A DNA stretch of 64,000 nucleotides from Bradyrhizobium sp. WSM471 (GTDB taxonomy: Bacteria; Pseudomonadota; Alphaproteobacteria; Rhizobiales; Xanthobacteraceae). Under the pieces are notes generated by a model, which saw nothing but the letters and a program-made list of their open reading frames with translations, ran no database searches and was not told the origin of the DNA. A program made the position numbers and the translations under genes. Shown here one piece after another: positions 1-10,679 of the stretch. The stretch covers positions 7,623,012 to 7,687,011 of the forward strand of contig NZ_CM001442.1 in NCBI RefSeq assembly GCF_000244915.1, in the 5' to 3' direction. Numbering within the stretch: position 1 is the stretch's first letter; the number at the start of each line of letters is the position of its first letter.

Positions 1-1554
1 GTTCCAGCCGCGCGCGACAAGATTCCAGCGCGCCGGCGGCCGTTTCTCCTCATGGGGGACGAGGAGAAGCGAGGCCAGCGCCGGCGACAGCGTCAACGAG
101 CAGAAGCAGGAGATTGCGGTCGCGACCGCAATGGTGACGGCGAATTGCTGGAAGAACTGCCCTGAGATGCCGCCCAGAAACGCGGTCGGGACGAACACCG
201 CGCAGAGCACCAGCGCGATCGACACCAGTGCGCCGCCGACCTCCTCCATGGTCTTCAGCGCGGCATCGCGCCGGCTCATTCCGTGCTCGAGATGCCGCTC
301 GACATTCTCGACCACGACGATGGCGTCGTCGACCACGATGCCGACGGCGAGAACGAGACCGAACAGCGTGAGATTGTTGATGGAGAAGCCGAGTGCCGCC
401 ATCACCGCGAAGGTGCCGACCAGCGAAACCGGAATCGCGATGATCGGAATGATCGCGGGACGCCATCCCTGCAGGAACACCAGCACCACGACGACCACGA
501 GCAACATGGCCTCGTAGATGGTCTTGATCAGCTCGTGGACGGACTGCGCGATGAACTCGGTCGGGTTGTAGCCGATATTGAAGTCGAGGCCCTTCGGAAA
601 GGTCTCCTTCAGCTTCGTCATCGTGTCCGAAATGTGCTTCGCGGTCGCGAGCGCGTTCGATCCCGGTCGCTGCGTCACCAGCATCGCGACCGCCGATTTG
701 CGCAGCAGGAAGCTGTTGGTGGAGTAGGCGAGAGCACCGAGCTCGATACGGGCGACGTCGCGCAGGCGCACCGTGCGGCCGTCGGAGCCGGCCTTGATCA
801 GGATGTCCTCGAACTGCTTCTGGTCTTTCAATCGCCCCGTGAAGGTGAGGTTCGGCTGGAAGGCGCGGTCGGCGATCGGCGGTTCGGCGATCTGGCCGCC
901 CGCGATCTGCACGTTCTGCGCACGGATCGCGGCGAGCACTTCGGCCGACGTCAGGCCGAGATTGGCGATCCGGTCAGGATCGAGCCATAGCCGCATCGAA
1001 TAATCGCGTGCACCGAAGATCTGGATGTCGCCGACGCCGTCGATCCGGAGCAGCTGGTCGCGGACCTGGAGCAGCGCGTAGTTGGAGATGTAGAGCTGGT
1101 CGAAGGTGTCGTCGGGCGACAGCATGAACACGACCATCAGGATGTCGGGCGAGTTCTTGCGCGTGGTGACGCCGTTGCGCTGAACCTCTTCAGGCAAACG
1201 CGGCTGCGCGATCGCGACGCGGTTCTGCACCAGCACCTGAGCCTTGTCGAGATCGGTGCCGAGCTTGAAAGTGACGGTGATGGTGAGCTGGCCGTTCGAG
1301 GTCGCCTGGCTGTAGAGATACAGCATGTCCTCGACGCCGTTGATCTCCTGCTCGATGGGAGCTGCAACCGTGTCGGACACGGTCTGCGCGGAGGCGCCGG
1401 GATATTGCGTGGTGACGACGACGGTCGGCGGCACCACTTGCGGATATTCGGAGACAGGCAGCGTGGTGTAAGCGAGCGCGCCGACGATCAGCAGCACGAT
1501 CGACAGCACCATCGCGAGAATGGGCTGGTTGATGGAGAGACGGCCGAGGTTCAT
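1..1554 (-). CDS. RND multidrug efflux permease (AcrB/HAE1 type), N-terminal half
   Basis: Inner-membrane proton-driven efflux pump subunit. Only the first 518 codons are present; the gene runs off the left edge, against roughly 1,040 residues for the family. The start is the ATG at 1554, which overlaps the stop of the upstream adaptor gene by 4 bp (ATGA), so the two are translationally coupled. The N-terminus begins MNLGRLSINQPILAMV, a typical first transmembrane helix. Helix 4 carries GIVVDDAIVVVEN with two aspartates near residues 409-410, matching the proton-relay Asp pair of AcrB. Family membership is secure. Substrate cannot be told, and any outer-membrane factor would lie outside the window. 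Confidence 0.93.
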   Translation of the reverse strand, partial: MNLGRLSINQPILAMVLSIVLLIVGALAYTTLPVSEYPQVVPPTVVVTTQYPGASAQTVSDTVAAPIEQEINGVEDMLYLYSQATSNGQLTITVTFKLGTDLDKAQVLVQNRVAIAQPRLPEEVQRNGVTTRKNSPDILMVVFMLSPDDTFDQLYISNYALLQVRDQLLRIDGVGDIQIFGARDYSMRLWLDPDRIANLGLTSAEVLAAIRAQNVQIAGGQIAEPPIADRAFQPNLTFTGRLKDQKQFEDILIKAGSDGRTVRLRDVARIELGALAYSTNSFLLRKSAVAMLVTQRPGSNALATAKHISDTMTKLKETFPKGLDFNIGYNPTEFIAQSVHELIKTIYEAMLLVVVVVLVFLQGWRPAIIPIIAIPVSLVGTFAVMAALGFSINNLTLFGLVLAVGIVVDDAIVVVENVERHLEHGMSRRDAALKTMEEVGGALVSIALVLCAVFVPTAFLGGISGQFFQQFAVTIAVATAISCFCSLTLSPALASLLLVPHEEKRPPARWNLVARGWN

Positions 1555-2762
1555 GACTTGTCACCGGGCTTGCCGCCGGCTGGCGCAGTCTGCGGGGCAA
1601 CCTTGGCGCCGACACGGGCGCGCTGGATGCCGTTGACGATGACGCGGTCCTCGGCCTTCAGCCCTTCGCGGATCACGCGCAGGCCGTCGTCGAGCGGCCC
1701 GAGCGTCACGGGACGCGCCTCGACAGTGTCGTCCGGCTTCACCACGAACACGATTTTGCGGGACTGGTCGGTCGCAACCGCGACGTCGGGAATCAGCAGC
1801 GCCTCATATGGCGCGCTGCCGATCAGGCGGACGCGACCGAACTGACCCGGCAGGATCGACAGATCGGTGTTCTTGATCACGGCGCGGCTGCGCAGCGTGC
1901 CGGTGGAGACATCGAGGCGGTTGTCGAGGAAATTGATGCTGCCTTCGCGGGATGGTTTCGTCTCGCCGGCGAGCGTCACCTGCACCGGGTTCGCCGTATC
2001 GCGCGAACTCGGGCGGCGGCCTTCGAACCACAGCTTGCTGTATTTGATGAAGGTCGCCTCATCCATGTCGAAATAGATATAGATCGGGTCGAGCGTCACG
2101 ATCGAGGTGAGCAGCGTCGACGTTCCGGTATCGCTGCCCTGCACGAGATTGCCAGGGCTGACAAGGTGGCGGCTGACGCGGCCGGTCAGCGGCGCCGTCA
2201 CATGTGTGAATTCGATGTTGAGCTTGGCGACTTTGAGCGCACCCTCAGCCTGTGTTTCGGCAGCGTGCGCGGCCTGCAAGGCCTGACGGCGCTGATCGAC
2301 CACCTGCTCGGAGACGGCGCTGGTCTGCACCAGGCTCAAACCGCGATCGAGCTCCCGCTTTGCAAGCTCCACCTTGGCACGCGCATCGGAAAGCTGCCCC
2401 TCCGCCTGCGTGGCCACCGCCTCGAATGGACGCGGGTCGATGACGTAGAGCAGATCGCCCTGATGCACGATGGCGCCATCCTGGAATTCGACAGAGTTGA
2501 CGAACCCGCCGACGCGCGGGCGGACCTGCACCTCCTCCATCGCCTCGAAGCGGCCGGTGAACTCGTCCCAATCGGTGACGGTGCGCTTGACCGGCTGGGC
2601 GACGGTCACCGGCGCGGGCGGGGGAGCGCTTGCCTGCGAGGCCGGCTGGCCGCAACCGGTGAGCACGAACGCCGCGGCGAGAAGGCCGAAAATGGCGTAA
2701 GGCCGAGGCGAAACGAAATCGTGCGTTTTGACAAATTGCTCGCTTCCGTCCGGTCCAGTCAT
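1551..2762 (-). CDS. RND efflux periplasmic adaptor (membrane fusion protein), lipoprotein
   Basis: Periplasmic adaptor subunit that links the RND pump to an outer-membrane channel. The start at 2762 is preceded by GAGGA at good spacing; in-frame upstream starts (2777, 2858) lack this and would bury the signal peptide. The signal segment ends in LTGC, a lipobox, predicting lipid anchoring in the inner membrane. The protein is about 403 residues with the usual order of biotinyl-lipoyl-like, coiled-coil hairpin and beta-barrel regions (for example VQPRVGG-like entry and VTAPLTGRV). It overlaps the permease start by 4 bp, so it is the first gene of the operon. No regulator is seen beside it. Confidence 0.92.
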   Translation of the reverse strand: MTGPDGSEQFVKTHDFVSPRPYAIFGLLAAAFVLTGCGQPASQASAPPPAPVTVAQPVKRTVTDWDEFTGRFEAMEEVQVRPRVGGFVNSVEFQDGAIVHQGDLLYVIDPRPFEAVATQAEGQLSDARAKVELAKRELDRGLSLVQTSAVSEQVVDQRRQALQAAHAAETQAEGALKVAKLNIEFTHVTAPLTGRVSRHLVSPGNLVQGSDTGTSTLLTSIVTLDPIYIYFDMDEATFIKYSKLWFEGRRPSSRDTANPVQVTLAGETKPSREGSINFLDNRLDVSTGTLRSRAVIKNTDLSILPGQFGRVRLIGSAPYEALLIPDVAVATDQSRKIVFVVKPDDTVEARPVTLGPLDDGLRVIREGLKAEDRVIVNGIQRARVGAKVAPQTAPAGGKPGDKS

Positions 2763-3162
2763 CCCAGGTCCTCGCATAAAAACCGCGGAAATAGCAGGGT
2801 ACGCCTGTACCCGCGGGCGCCACAAGATGGGTTTCAATGATGAACTCTTCAAGACCACCGCACGCGCAAGGCTCGGCGAGATGCCCTAGCCGGAAGGCGG
2901 GTTGACAGGGAGAGAAGCGACGCTCCTTCGCCTCTCCCCGCTTGCGGGGAGAGGCCGACGCGCGAAGCGCGGCGGGTGAGGGGGACTCTCCGCGAGTCAA
3001 ACTATCGGCTCCCTCGCGGAGAGCCCCCCTCACCCCAACCCTCTCCCCGCAAGCGGGGAGAGGGAGCCGATAGAGCTCAGCGTCTTCGCGCATGACGAAT
3101 GCCGCCAGCGCGGTTAGACTACCCGGCAGAAAAACAAGACGAATTGTCCGGGGAGGACAGGC
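2763..3162. other. Non-coding gap holding a palindromic repeat
   Basis: Divergent gap between the efflux operon and the alcohol-dehydrogenase-like gene. Its centre is filled by a large inverted repeat (see 2931-3064). The right end carries the GGGGAGGA ribosome binding site of the GTG start at 3163. No convincing gene is seen. Confidence 0.6.
2931..3064. repeat. Compound inverted repeat with two CTCTCCCCGC hairpins
   Basis: Two near-identical hairpins, 2931-2954 (CCTCTCCCCG, loop CTTG-like centre, CGGGGAGAGG) and 3039-3064, lie in inverted orientation about 85 bp apart. Further paired sequence lies between them (CTCTCCGCGA near 2991 with TCGCGGAGAG near 3014). The whole can fold as one long hairpin. 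This is a REP/MITE-like intergenic repeat, without coding capacity. Confidence 0.8.
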
Positions 3163-4317
3163 GTGCACCAGGGACGTGTCGTTTACGGCGCGATCGAGGA
3201 AGTCGTGTTCGGCCATCCCGCGGCCGAGGCCGTGGTCGCGCAGATGGACCGGCTGGGGACGCGTCGCGCCTTCCTGATGGTGTCGGGCACGCTCAACCGG
3301 CAGACCGACGAAATCGCGAAGATCAAACAGGCCCTGGGCACACGCTGCGCGGGCGTCTTCGATGCCATGCCGGCGCACACCCCGCGGGAGGCGGTGATCG
3401 CCGCCACCAATGCGGCGCGCGAAGCGGGCGCCGACCTGATCGTCACCGTGGGCGGCGGCTCGATCACCGACGGCGCCAAGGCGGTGCAGCTCTGCCTCGC
3501 CAACGGCATCGACGATGTCGACGGCATCGAGCGCATCCGCGTGCACAAGGGCGTCGCGCCCGAGATGACGGCGCCGACCGTGCGTCAGATCAGCGTCCCG
3601 ACCACGATCGCCGGCGGCGAGTTCAGCTCGATCGCAGGCGTGACCGACCGCACCGCCCATGTGAAACAGATGCTACGGCATCCACTCGCAGTGCCGCGCG
3701 CGACCATCCTCGATCCCGCCATCACCGTGCACACGCCGGAATGGCTGTTCCTCTCGACCGGCATCCGCGCCATCGATCATTGCGTCGAGGCGATCTGCTC
3801 GCGCGAGACGCATCCCTATGCCGACGCGCAGTCGGTCAAGGGCCTCGCCATGCTCGCCGACGCGCTGCCACGGGTGAAGGCTGACCCTGCTGACCTCGAC
3901 GCGCGAATGGATGCGCAGATCGGCACCTGGCTGTCGATGGGCGCGCTCGCCGCCGGTGTGCCCATGGGTGCGAGCCACGGTATCGGCTACGTGCTGGGCG
4001 CAGCCTTCGACGTGCCGCATGGCTACACCTCCTGCATCATGCTGCCGGCCGTGATGCGCTGGAATGCGCCCGACAATGCCGAGCGCCAGATGATCGTCGC
4101 GGCCGCGATGGGCTTTCCCGGCCACGCGGCGGCTGACGTGCTCGATGCCTTCATCCGTTCGCTCGGTATGCCGCGCAGCCTCGCCGAGGTGCGCGTCACG
4201 CCGGAGCATTTCGACGCCATCGCCGAGCAGGCGATGCGCACGCCCTGGGTGCCGCGCAACCCGCGCAAGATCGACGGCCCCGCGCAGGTGCGCGAAATCC
4301 TGCTTCTTGCCGCATGA
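3163..4317 (+). CDS. Iron-containing alcohol dehydrogenase family protein, maleylacetate-reductase-like
   Basis: NAD(P)-dependent oxidoreductase of the group III (Fe-ADH) fold, 384 residues. The GTG start at 3163 has GGGGAGGA upstream. The dinucleotide-binding signature GGGSITDGAK is clear. Around the metal site, the usual G-M-D-A-x-x-H is read as GIRAIDH: the Asp ligand position is Arg202, while His206, His272 and His286 are kept. Maleylacetate reductases also lack this Asp, so a metal-independent reductase is possible, but the substrate is unknown. The gene sits 18 bp upstream of an acyl-CoA ligase and probably forms a catabolic operon with it. Confidence 0.85.
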   Translation: MHQGRVVYGAIEEVVFGHPAAEAVVAQMDRLGTRRAFLMVSGTLNRQTDEIAKIKQALGTRCAGVFDAMPAHTPREAVIAATNAAREAGADLIVTVGGGSITDGAKAVQLCLANGIDDVDGIERIRVHKGVAPEMTAPTVRQISVPTTIAGGEFSSIAGVTDRTAHVKQMLRHPLAVPRATILDPAITVHTPEWLFLSTGIRAIDHCVEAICSRETHPYADAQSVKGLAMLADALPRVKADPADLDARMDAQIGTWLSMGALAAGVPMGASHGIGYVLGAAFDVPHGYTSCIMLPAVMRWNAPDNAERQMIVAAAMGFPGHAAADVLDAFIRSLGMPRSLAEVRVTPEHFDAIAEQAMRTPWVPRNPRKIDGPAQVREILLLAA

Positions 4318-4335
4318 TCTAAAGCCGGAGGACCG

Positions 4336-5886
4336 ATGTACCCAGGTCAGCATGCCCGCCTGCGCCCGCTCCAGCCCGCCTTCATCATGGCGGCGACCGG
4401 CGAGGCCGTCACCTATCGTGAGCTCGATGCGCGCAGCAATCGCCTTGCGCATCTGTTCCGCAAGCACGGCCTGAAGCGGCTCGACCACTTTTCGATCTTC
4501 ATGGAGAACAACTCCCGCTATCTCGAAGCCTGCGGCGCGGGCGAGCGCTCCGGCCTCTACTACACCTGCATCAACTCGTTCCTGACGCCGGGCGAGCTCG
4601 CTTATCTCCTCGTCAACAGCCAGTCGAAAATCCTGATCACGTCGGTGGCGAAGCTCGACATCGCGCGCGAGGCGATCAAGGTCTGCCCCGACATCAGGCT
4701 GTGCATCGTCGCCGACGGCCCGGGCGAGAGTGAGCGCATCGTCGGCCTCACCGAGGTGACCGCCGAGTTGCCGACGACGCCGATCCCGGATGAATGGCTT
4801 GGCACCGCCATGCTGTATTCATCGGGCACGACGGGACGGCCGAAGGGGATTATTCGCCCGCTGCCGGAGGAGCCGCCGAAGCACAATCTGCCGCTGTTCG
4901 AGTTCCTGACAAAGCTCTGGCAATACCGCGAGGGCATGATCTACCTCTCGCCCGCGCCGCTCTATCATTCCGCGCCGCAGGCCGCGGTCAATTTGACGAT
5001 CCGGATGGGCGGCACCGCGATCATCATGGAGAATTTCGATCCCGAGCGTTACCTCCAGCTCGTCGAGCGGTGGGGTATCACCCACACCCAGCTCGTACCG
5101 ACGATGTTCTCGCGCATGCTCAAGCTGCCGGAGGAGGTGCGCACGCGCTATGACCTGTCGTCGCTCGAAATCGCGATCCATGCCGCCGCGCCGTGCCCCG
5201 CCATGGTGAAGGACGACATGATCAAATGGTGGGGACCGATCATCCACGAATATTACGGCGCGACCGAAGGCCTTGGCTTCACCGCCTGCGACAGCGCGGA
5301 ATGGCTCGCCCATCGCGGCACCGTCGGCAAGGTGCTGCTCGGCGACCTCCATATTCTCGACGAGAGCATGAAGCCATGCCCGACCGGCACGCCAGGACAG
5401 GTCTGGTTCAAGACGGCCTCGCCTTTCGAGTATTTCAACGACCCGGAGAAGACCAAGGAGGCGCGCTCGGCCGACGGCAGCATGAGCACGGTTGGCGATG
5501 TCGGCTATGTCGACGAGGACCGCTTCCTCTATCTAACGGACCGGGCGACCTTCATGATCATCTCCGGCGGCGTGAACATCTATCCGCAGGAGTGCGAGAA
5601 TCTGCTGATCACCCATCCGAAGGTCGCGGACGCCGCGGTGTTCGGCGTGCCCAATCCCGATCTCGGCGAAGAGGTGAAGGCGGTGGTGCAGCCGATGCCC
5701 GGCATCGTGCCGGGCCCGGCGCTCGCCGACGAGCTGATCGCGTTCTGCGGGGCGTCGCTGTCGCGGCAAAAGGTGCCGCGCTCGGTCGATTTCGAAAAGG
5801 AGTTGCCGCGGCTGCCGACGGGGAAGCTGTACAAGCGGCTGCTGCGGGACCGGTATTGGGGGAACAAGGCGTCGAGGATTGTGTGA
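4336..5886 (+). CDS. AMP-forming acyl-CoA synthetase
   Basis: Activates a carboxylic acid to its CoA thioester through an acyl-adenylate. 516 residues. The ATP/AMP signature YSSGTTGRPKG is at residues 161-171, and YYGATEG and the hinge-region GDVGYVDEDR are also readable. The C-terminal PTGKLYKRLL holds the catalytic lysine. The ATG at 4336 follows a good CCGGAGG site. Its neighbours are the Fe-ADH-like gene upstream and a peptide-type ABC transporter downstream, so the set may import and activate one substrate. The acid cannot be named from sequence. Confidence 0.9.
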   Translation: MYPGQHARLRPLQPAFIMAATGEAVTYRELDARSNRLAHLFRKHGLKRLDHFSIFMENNSRYLEACGAGERSGLYYTCINSFLTPGELAYLLVNSQSKILITSVAKLDIAREAIKVCPDIRLCIVADGPGESERIVGLTEVTAELPTTPIPDEWLGTAMLYSSGTTGRPKGIIRPLPEEPPKHNLPLFEFLTKLWQYREGMIYLSPAPLYHSAPQAAVNLTIRMGGTAIIMENFDPERYLQLVERWGITHTQLVPTMFSRMLKLPEEVRTRYDLSSLEIAIHAAAPCPAMVKDDMIKWWGPIIHEYYGATEGLGFTACDSAEWLAHRGTVGKVLLGDLHILDESMKPCPTGTPGQVWFKTASPFEYFNDPEKTKEARSADGSMSTVGDVGYVDEDRFLYLTDRATFMIISGGVNIYPQECENLLITHPKVADAAVFGVPNPDLGEEVKAVVQPMPGIVPGPALADELIAFCGASLSRQKVPRSVDFEKELPRLPTGKLYKRLLRDRYWGNKASRIV

Positions 5887-5893
5887 AGACCGC

Positions 5894-6021
5894 CGTCGTC
5901 CTGGCGAACGCCAGGACCCATACCGCGTGATCTCACGAGTGAAGAAGGTAGCAATACCGAACGACCATCTTCGCCAAACACCTCCTTGAGGTGATGGGTC
6001 CTGGCGTTCGCCAGGACGACG
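5894..6021. repeat. Long inverted repeat, GTCCTGGCG family
   Basis: Two 28-bp arms, 5894-5921 and 5994-6021, are exact reverse complements of each other. Each arm contains its own smaller palindrome GTCCTGGCGAACGCCAGGAC. It lies between the acyl-CoA ligase and the binding-protein gene and may attenuate or process a shared transcript. A related single copy lies at 17446-17477. Confidence 0.85.
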
Positions 6022-6180
6022 CGGGAGGGACGTCTCTCAATTTGTGAGAGAACCCCCTGCGGCCTTGCGTCATCCGAATTGCCGAGAGAGTAGCAGACCT
6101 TGCCGGTTGCCTCACCGCGCACGCGTCGCTATCGTCCACTCAAACAGGCCGCAAAAGGCCGATGTCCAGGGAGGATGAGC

Positions 6181-7779
6181 ATGTCGAGCGTGTGGTCGCT
6201 CGCCGCAATGGCGGCGCTAACTGTGCTGACGACCTCGAACACCACGCTGGCCGGCGAACCAAAGCAGGGCGGGATCCTGCGGATGTATCACCGCGACAGC
6301 CCGGCCAATGCGTCCATCCTGGAGGGCGCGACATATTCGATCAACGTGCCCTTCATGGGAGTGTTCAACAATCTCGTCGTTTACGACCAGCACATTGCGC
6401 AGAACAGCCCTGATACCCTGAGGCCAGAGCTGGCCGAGAGCTGGTCCTGGAGCGGCGACAACAAGAAGCTGACCTTCAAACTGCACCAAGGCGTCAAGTG
6501 GCATGACGGCAAGCCGTTCACGTCGGCCGACGTCAAATGCACCTTCGATCTCCTGATGGGCAAATCGCAACAAAAGCTGCGGCAGAATCCGCGCAAGGCC
6601 TGGTACAACGAGGTTAACGACGTCACACCGAATGGTGATTTCGAGGTCTCCTTCGATCTGAAGCGGCCGCAGCCCTCGCTGCTGGCGATGCTCGCATCCG
6701 GCTATACGCCGATCTATCCCTGTCACGTCTCGCCGGCGGAGATGCGCACCCATCCGGTCGGAACCGGCCCGTTCAGATTCGTCGAGTTCAAGGCCAATGA
6801 ATCGATCAAGCTGACGCGAAACCCGGACTATTGGAAGAAGGGCCTGCCCTATCTCGACGGCATCGAGTACACGATCATCACGAACCGCTCCACCGCGATC
6901 CTCGCCTTCGTCGCCGGCAAGTTCGACATGACCTTCCCGACGCACATCACGATCCCGCTCCTCAAGGACATCAAGTCGCAGACGCCCAACGCCCTCTGCG
7001 TCGTCGAGCCGACCAACGTTTCGACCAACATCATCGTTAATTCGGCGGCCCCGCCGTTCGACAACATCGACATCCGCCGGGCCATGGCGATGGCACTCGA
7101 CCGCAAGGCCTTCGTCGACATCCTGTTCGAAGGCCAGGCCGATATCGGCGGCACCATGCTGCCGCCGCCGCAGGGCATCTGGGGCATGCCCAAGGACAAG
7201 CTGGAGACCATTCCAGGCTATGGCTCGAACGTGAATGCGAGCCGGGATGAGGCCAGGAAGCTGATGCAGAAGGCGGGCTACGGCCCCGACAAGCACCTGG
7301 CGGTGAAGGTCTCGACGCGCAATCTCGCGGAATATCGCGATCCCGCGGTGATCCTGATCGACCAGCTCAAGAGCATCTATATCGACGGCGAGCTCGACGT
7401 GGTCGAGACCGCAAACTGGTTCCCGAAGGTTGCGCGCAAGGATTACATGCTCGGCCTCAATCTGACCGGCAATTCCGTCGACGATCCCGACCAGTCTTTC
7501 TACGAAAACTATTCCTGCGGGTCGGAGCGGAACTACACCAATTATTGCAACAAGGAGATCGAGAAGCTGTTCGACGTGCAATCGCAGGAGATCGACATTG
7601 GCAAGCGCAAGCAACTGGTCTGGGACATCGACAAGAAGCTGCAGGAGGATGTCGCCCGCCCGATCATCTTCCATGCGCGAGCCGGCACCTGCTGGCAGCC
7701 TTATGTCAAGGGCGTGACGGTCATGTCGAACAGCTCTTATAACGGCTTTCGCTACGAGGACGTCTGGCTCGACAAGTAG
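6181..7779 (+). CDS. ABC transporter substrate-binding protein, family 5 (peptide/opine/nickel type)
   Basis: Periplasmic binding protein that captures the solute for the permease pair downstream. 532 residues. The ATG at 6181 has AGGGAGG six bases upstream; the in-frame ATG at 6175 lies too close to that site. A signal peptide (SVWSLAAMAALTVL followed by small residues to LAGEP) is clear. SBP family 5 features include the KLTFKLHQGVKWHDGKPF segment and the ELAESW motif. The ligand could be a peptide or another small organic molecule. The adjoining ligase and dehydrogenase make a carboxylic compound plausible, but this is inference. Confidence 0.9.
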   Translation: MSSVWSLAAMAALTVLTTSNTTLAGEPKQGGILRMYHRDSPANASILEGATYSINVPFMGVFNNLVVYDQHIAQNSPDTLRPELAESWSWSGDNKKLTFKLHQGVKWHDGKPFTSADVKCTFDLLMGKSQQKLRQNPRKAWYNEVNDVTPNGDFEVSFDLKRPQPSLLAMLASGYTPIYPCHVSPAEMRTHPVGTGPFRFVEFKANESIKLTRNPDYWKKGLPYLDGIEYTIITNRSTAILAFVAGKFDMTFPTHITIPLLKDIKSQTPNALCVVEPTNVSTNIIVNSAAPPFDNIDIRRAMAMALDRKAFVDILFEGQADIGGTMLPPPQGIWGMPKDKLETIPGYGSNVNASRDEARKLMQKAGYGPDKHLAVKVSTRNLAEYRDPAVILIDQLKSIYIDGELDVVETANWFPKVARKDYMLGLNLTGNSVDDPDQSFYENYSCGSERNYTNYCNKEIEKLFDVQSQEIDIGKRKQLVWDIDKKLQEDVARPIIFHARAGTCWQPYVKGVTVMSNSSYNGFRYEDVWLDK

Positions 7780-7821
7780 CGCGCAAGGCTGACGACTAGC
7801 GGCTCGACAGGAGGGCGCGGG

Positions 7822-8769
7822 ATGTTTGCCTATCTGGTACGGCGTCTGTTCCTGATGCTCGTGACCCTGTTCGGGATCTCGATCGTCATCTTCTTCCTGC
7901 TGCGCGTCGTGCCCGGCAACATCGTCGACATCCTGTTTGCCGCCGCCGGCTATGTCGATCCCGCCGACAAGGCCAATCTGGAGAAGGAGCTCGGCATCGA
8001 TCAGCCGCTGGTGGTGCAATATTGGCACTGGATCAGCGGCTTCCTGCGCGGCGATTTCGGCTACTCCTATGTCTCGGAGAAGCCGGCGCTTCAGGAAATC
8101 CTGCCACGGATTCCGATCACCGCACGGCTCGCCGGGCTGGCGTTGTTGTTCTCGGCGTCGATCGGCATTCCCCTGGGCGTCATCAGCGCGGTGAAGCAGG
8201 GAACGAGGCTCGATTACGCGTTGCGTGTGGTGAGCCTGAGCGGATTGTCGCTGCCTTCGTTCTGGCTCGGCCTGCTCATCCTCACCGCATCGGTGGCGAT
8301 GTTCAACCAGATGCCGATCTTCAACCCGAATCCGGCGACCTGGCTCGAAGCCTTCGCGACCTACGCCGTGCCCGCCGCCGCCGTCGGCTTCCGCAGCGCG
8401 GCACTGACCATGCGCATCACGCGATCCTCGATGCTGGAGGTGCTGCGGCAGGACTATATCCGCACCGCGCGTGCCAAGGGCGCATCGGACGCCGCCGTGA
8501 ACTATCAGCATGCGCTCAAGAACGCGATTTTGCCCGTCATCACCGTGATCGGCATCGAGGCGGCGTTCCTGATCGGCGGCCTCATCGTGACGGAGACGGT
8601 GTTCAACATCCCCGGTGTCGCGCGCTTCCTGGTCGAGGCGATTCGCTGGCGCGATTATCCGATCGTGCAGAACCTTGTGATGCTGATTGCCATCGTCGTG
8701 GTGAGCGCGAATTTCATCGTCGACATGCTGTACGCCGTTTTCGACCCGCGCATCCGGTACACGGATTAG
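7822..8769 (+). CDS. ABC transporter permease, DppB/OppB type
   Basis: First transmembrane subunit of the peptide-type importer. 315 residues, starting MFAYLVRRLFLMLVTLFGIS, the standard N-terminal helix of this family. The ATG at 7822 is preceded by GGAGGGCG. The conserved cytoplasmic coupling loop (DYIRTARAKGAS) is present and contacts the ATPases. The gene lies 42 bp after the binding-protein gene and 9 bp before the second permease, in a single operon. Confidence 0.92.
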   Translation: MFAYLVRRLFLMLVTLFGISIVIFFLLRVVPGNIVDILFAAAGYVDPADKANLEKELGIDQPLVVQYWHWISGFLRGDFGYSYVSEKPALQEILPRIPITARLAGLALLFSASIGIPLGVISAVKQGTRLDYALRVVSLSGLSLPSFWLGLLILTASVAMFNQMPIFNPNPATWLEAFATYAVPAAAVGFRSAALTMRITRSSMLEVLRQDYIRTARAKGASDAAVNYQHALKNAILPVITVIGIEAAFLIGGLIVTETVFNIPGVARFLVEAIRWRDYPIVQNLVMLIAIVVVSANFIVDMLYAVFDPRIRYTD

Positions 8770-8778
8770 GAGAGCCTG

Positions 8779-9671
8779 TTGGCTGCGATCGACTATGACG
8801 TTGAACTGAGGCGCGCCGGGGCGCACGCGACCGTCGGCTGGCGGCGCGTGCTGTTTTTGGCGCAGCGGCACGTGCTGGGCGCGGCCGGCCTTATGATCAT
8901 GACCCTGTTCGTATTCACAGCGATCTTCGCCGACTTCATCGCGCGCTACGATCCCCTGACGATCGACTCCGCCCGCGCCCTGGCGCGTCCAAGCCTGGCC
9001 CACTGGATGGGCACCGACTCCTTCGGCCGCGATGTCTTCAGCCGCATCATCCACGGCGCGCGGATCTCGCTCGCGGTCGGCATCGGCTCGACCGCACTCG
9101 GTGGCAGCATCGGCGTGATCGTGGGCCTCACCTCCGGCTATCTTTCCGGCTGGGTCGATCTCGTGTTCCAGCGCGTCTCCGACGTCCTCCAGGCGCTGCC
9201 GCTGTTGGTGTTGGCTCTGATCATGACCGCGGCGCTTGGGCCATCCTTGCCGAACGTCATCATTGCGATCGCCATTCCGCTGATCCCGACCGTGTCGCGC
9301 GTCATCCGCGCCAACACGCTGGCGTTGCGCGAGCTGCCGTTCGTCGAAGCCGCCAAGTCGATCGGCATGAGCGAGGTGCGGATCGCGCTCCGCCACGTGC
9401 TGCCGAACACGCTGGCGCCGCTGATCGTGCTGGCGACCGCCCAGCTCGGCTCGACCATCCTGACCGAAGCCTCGCTCTCCTTCCTCGGCCTCGGCATTCC
9501 CGAGCCGTACCCGTCATGGGGCCGCATGCTCTCTGAATCCGCCGCCGAATATGTCCGCACGGCGCCCTGGCTGGTGATCTTCCCGGGCATTGCCATCAGC
9601 CTCGCGGTGTTCGGTGCCAATCTGTTCGGCGACGCCTTGCGCGACATCCTCGATCCCCGGCAGCGCGGCTG

Positions 9672-9672
<1 letters not shown>
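8779..9672 (+). CDS. ABC transporter permease, DppC/OppC type
   Basis: Second transmembrane subunit of the importer, 297 residues. A TTG start at 8779 is supported by AGGAGAG just upstream and by the short gap to the previous stop. It has the N-terminal OppC region, a [12 protein letters not shown] motif typical of DppC proteins, and a coupling loop ([10 protein letters not shown]). Its stop overlaps the ATG of the next gene by one base (TGATG), implying coupled translation. Confidence 0.92.

Positions 9673-10675
<1,003 letters not shown>

Positions 10676-10679
<4 letters not shown>

Noticed and set aside
2931..3064. Possible CRISPR-like or phage attachment repeat
   Set aside because: Only two inverted hairpins with no regular spacers and no cas, integrase or tRNA gene nearby.
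6217..9396. Very long open frame on the minus strand opposite the binding-protein and permease genes
   Set aside because: Antisense shadow of GC-rich codons: low complexity, rich in Arg/Asp/His/Gln, no domain; the plus-strand genes have clear families and ribosome sites.
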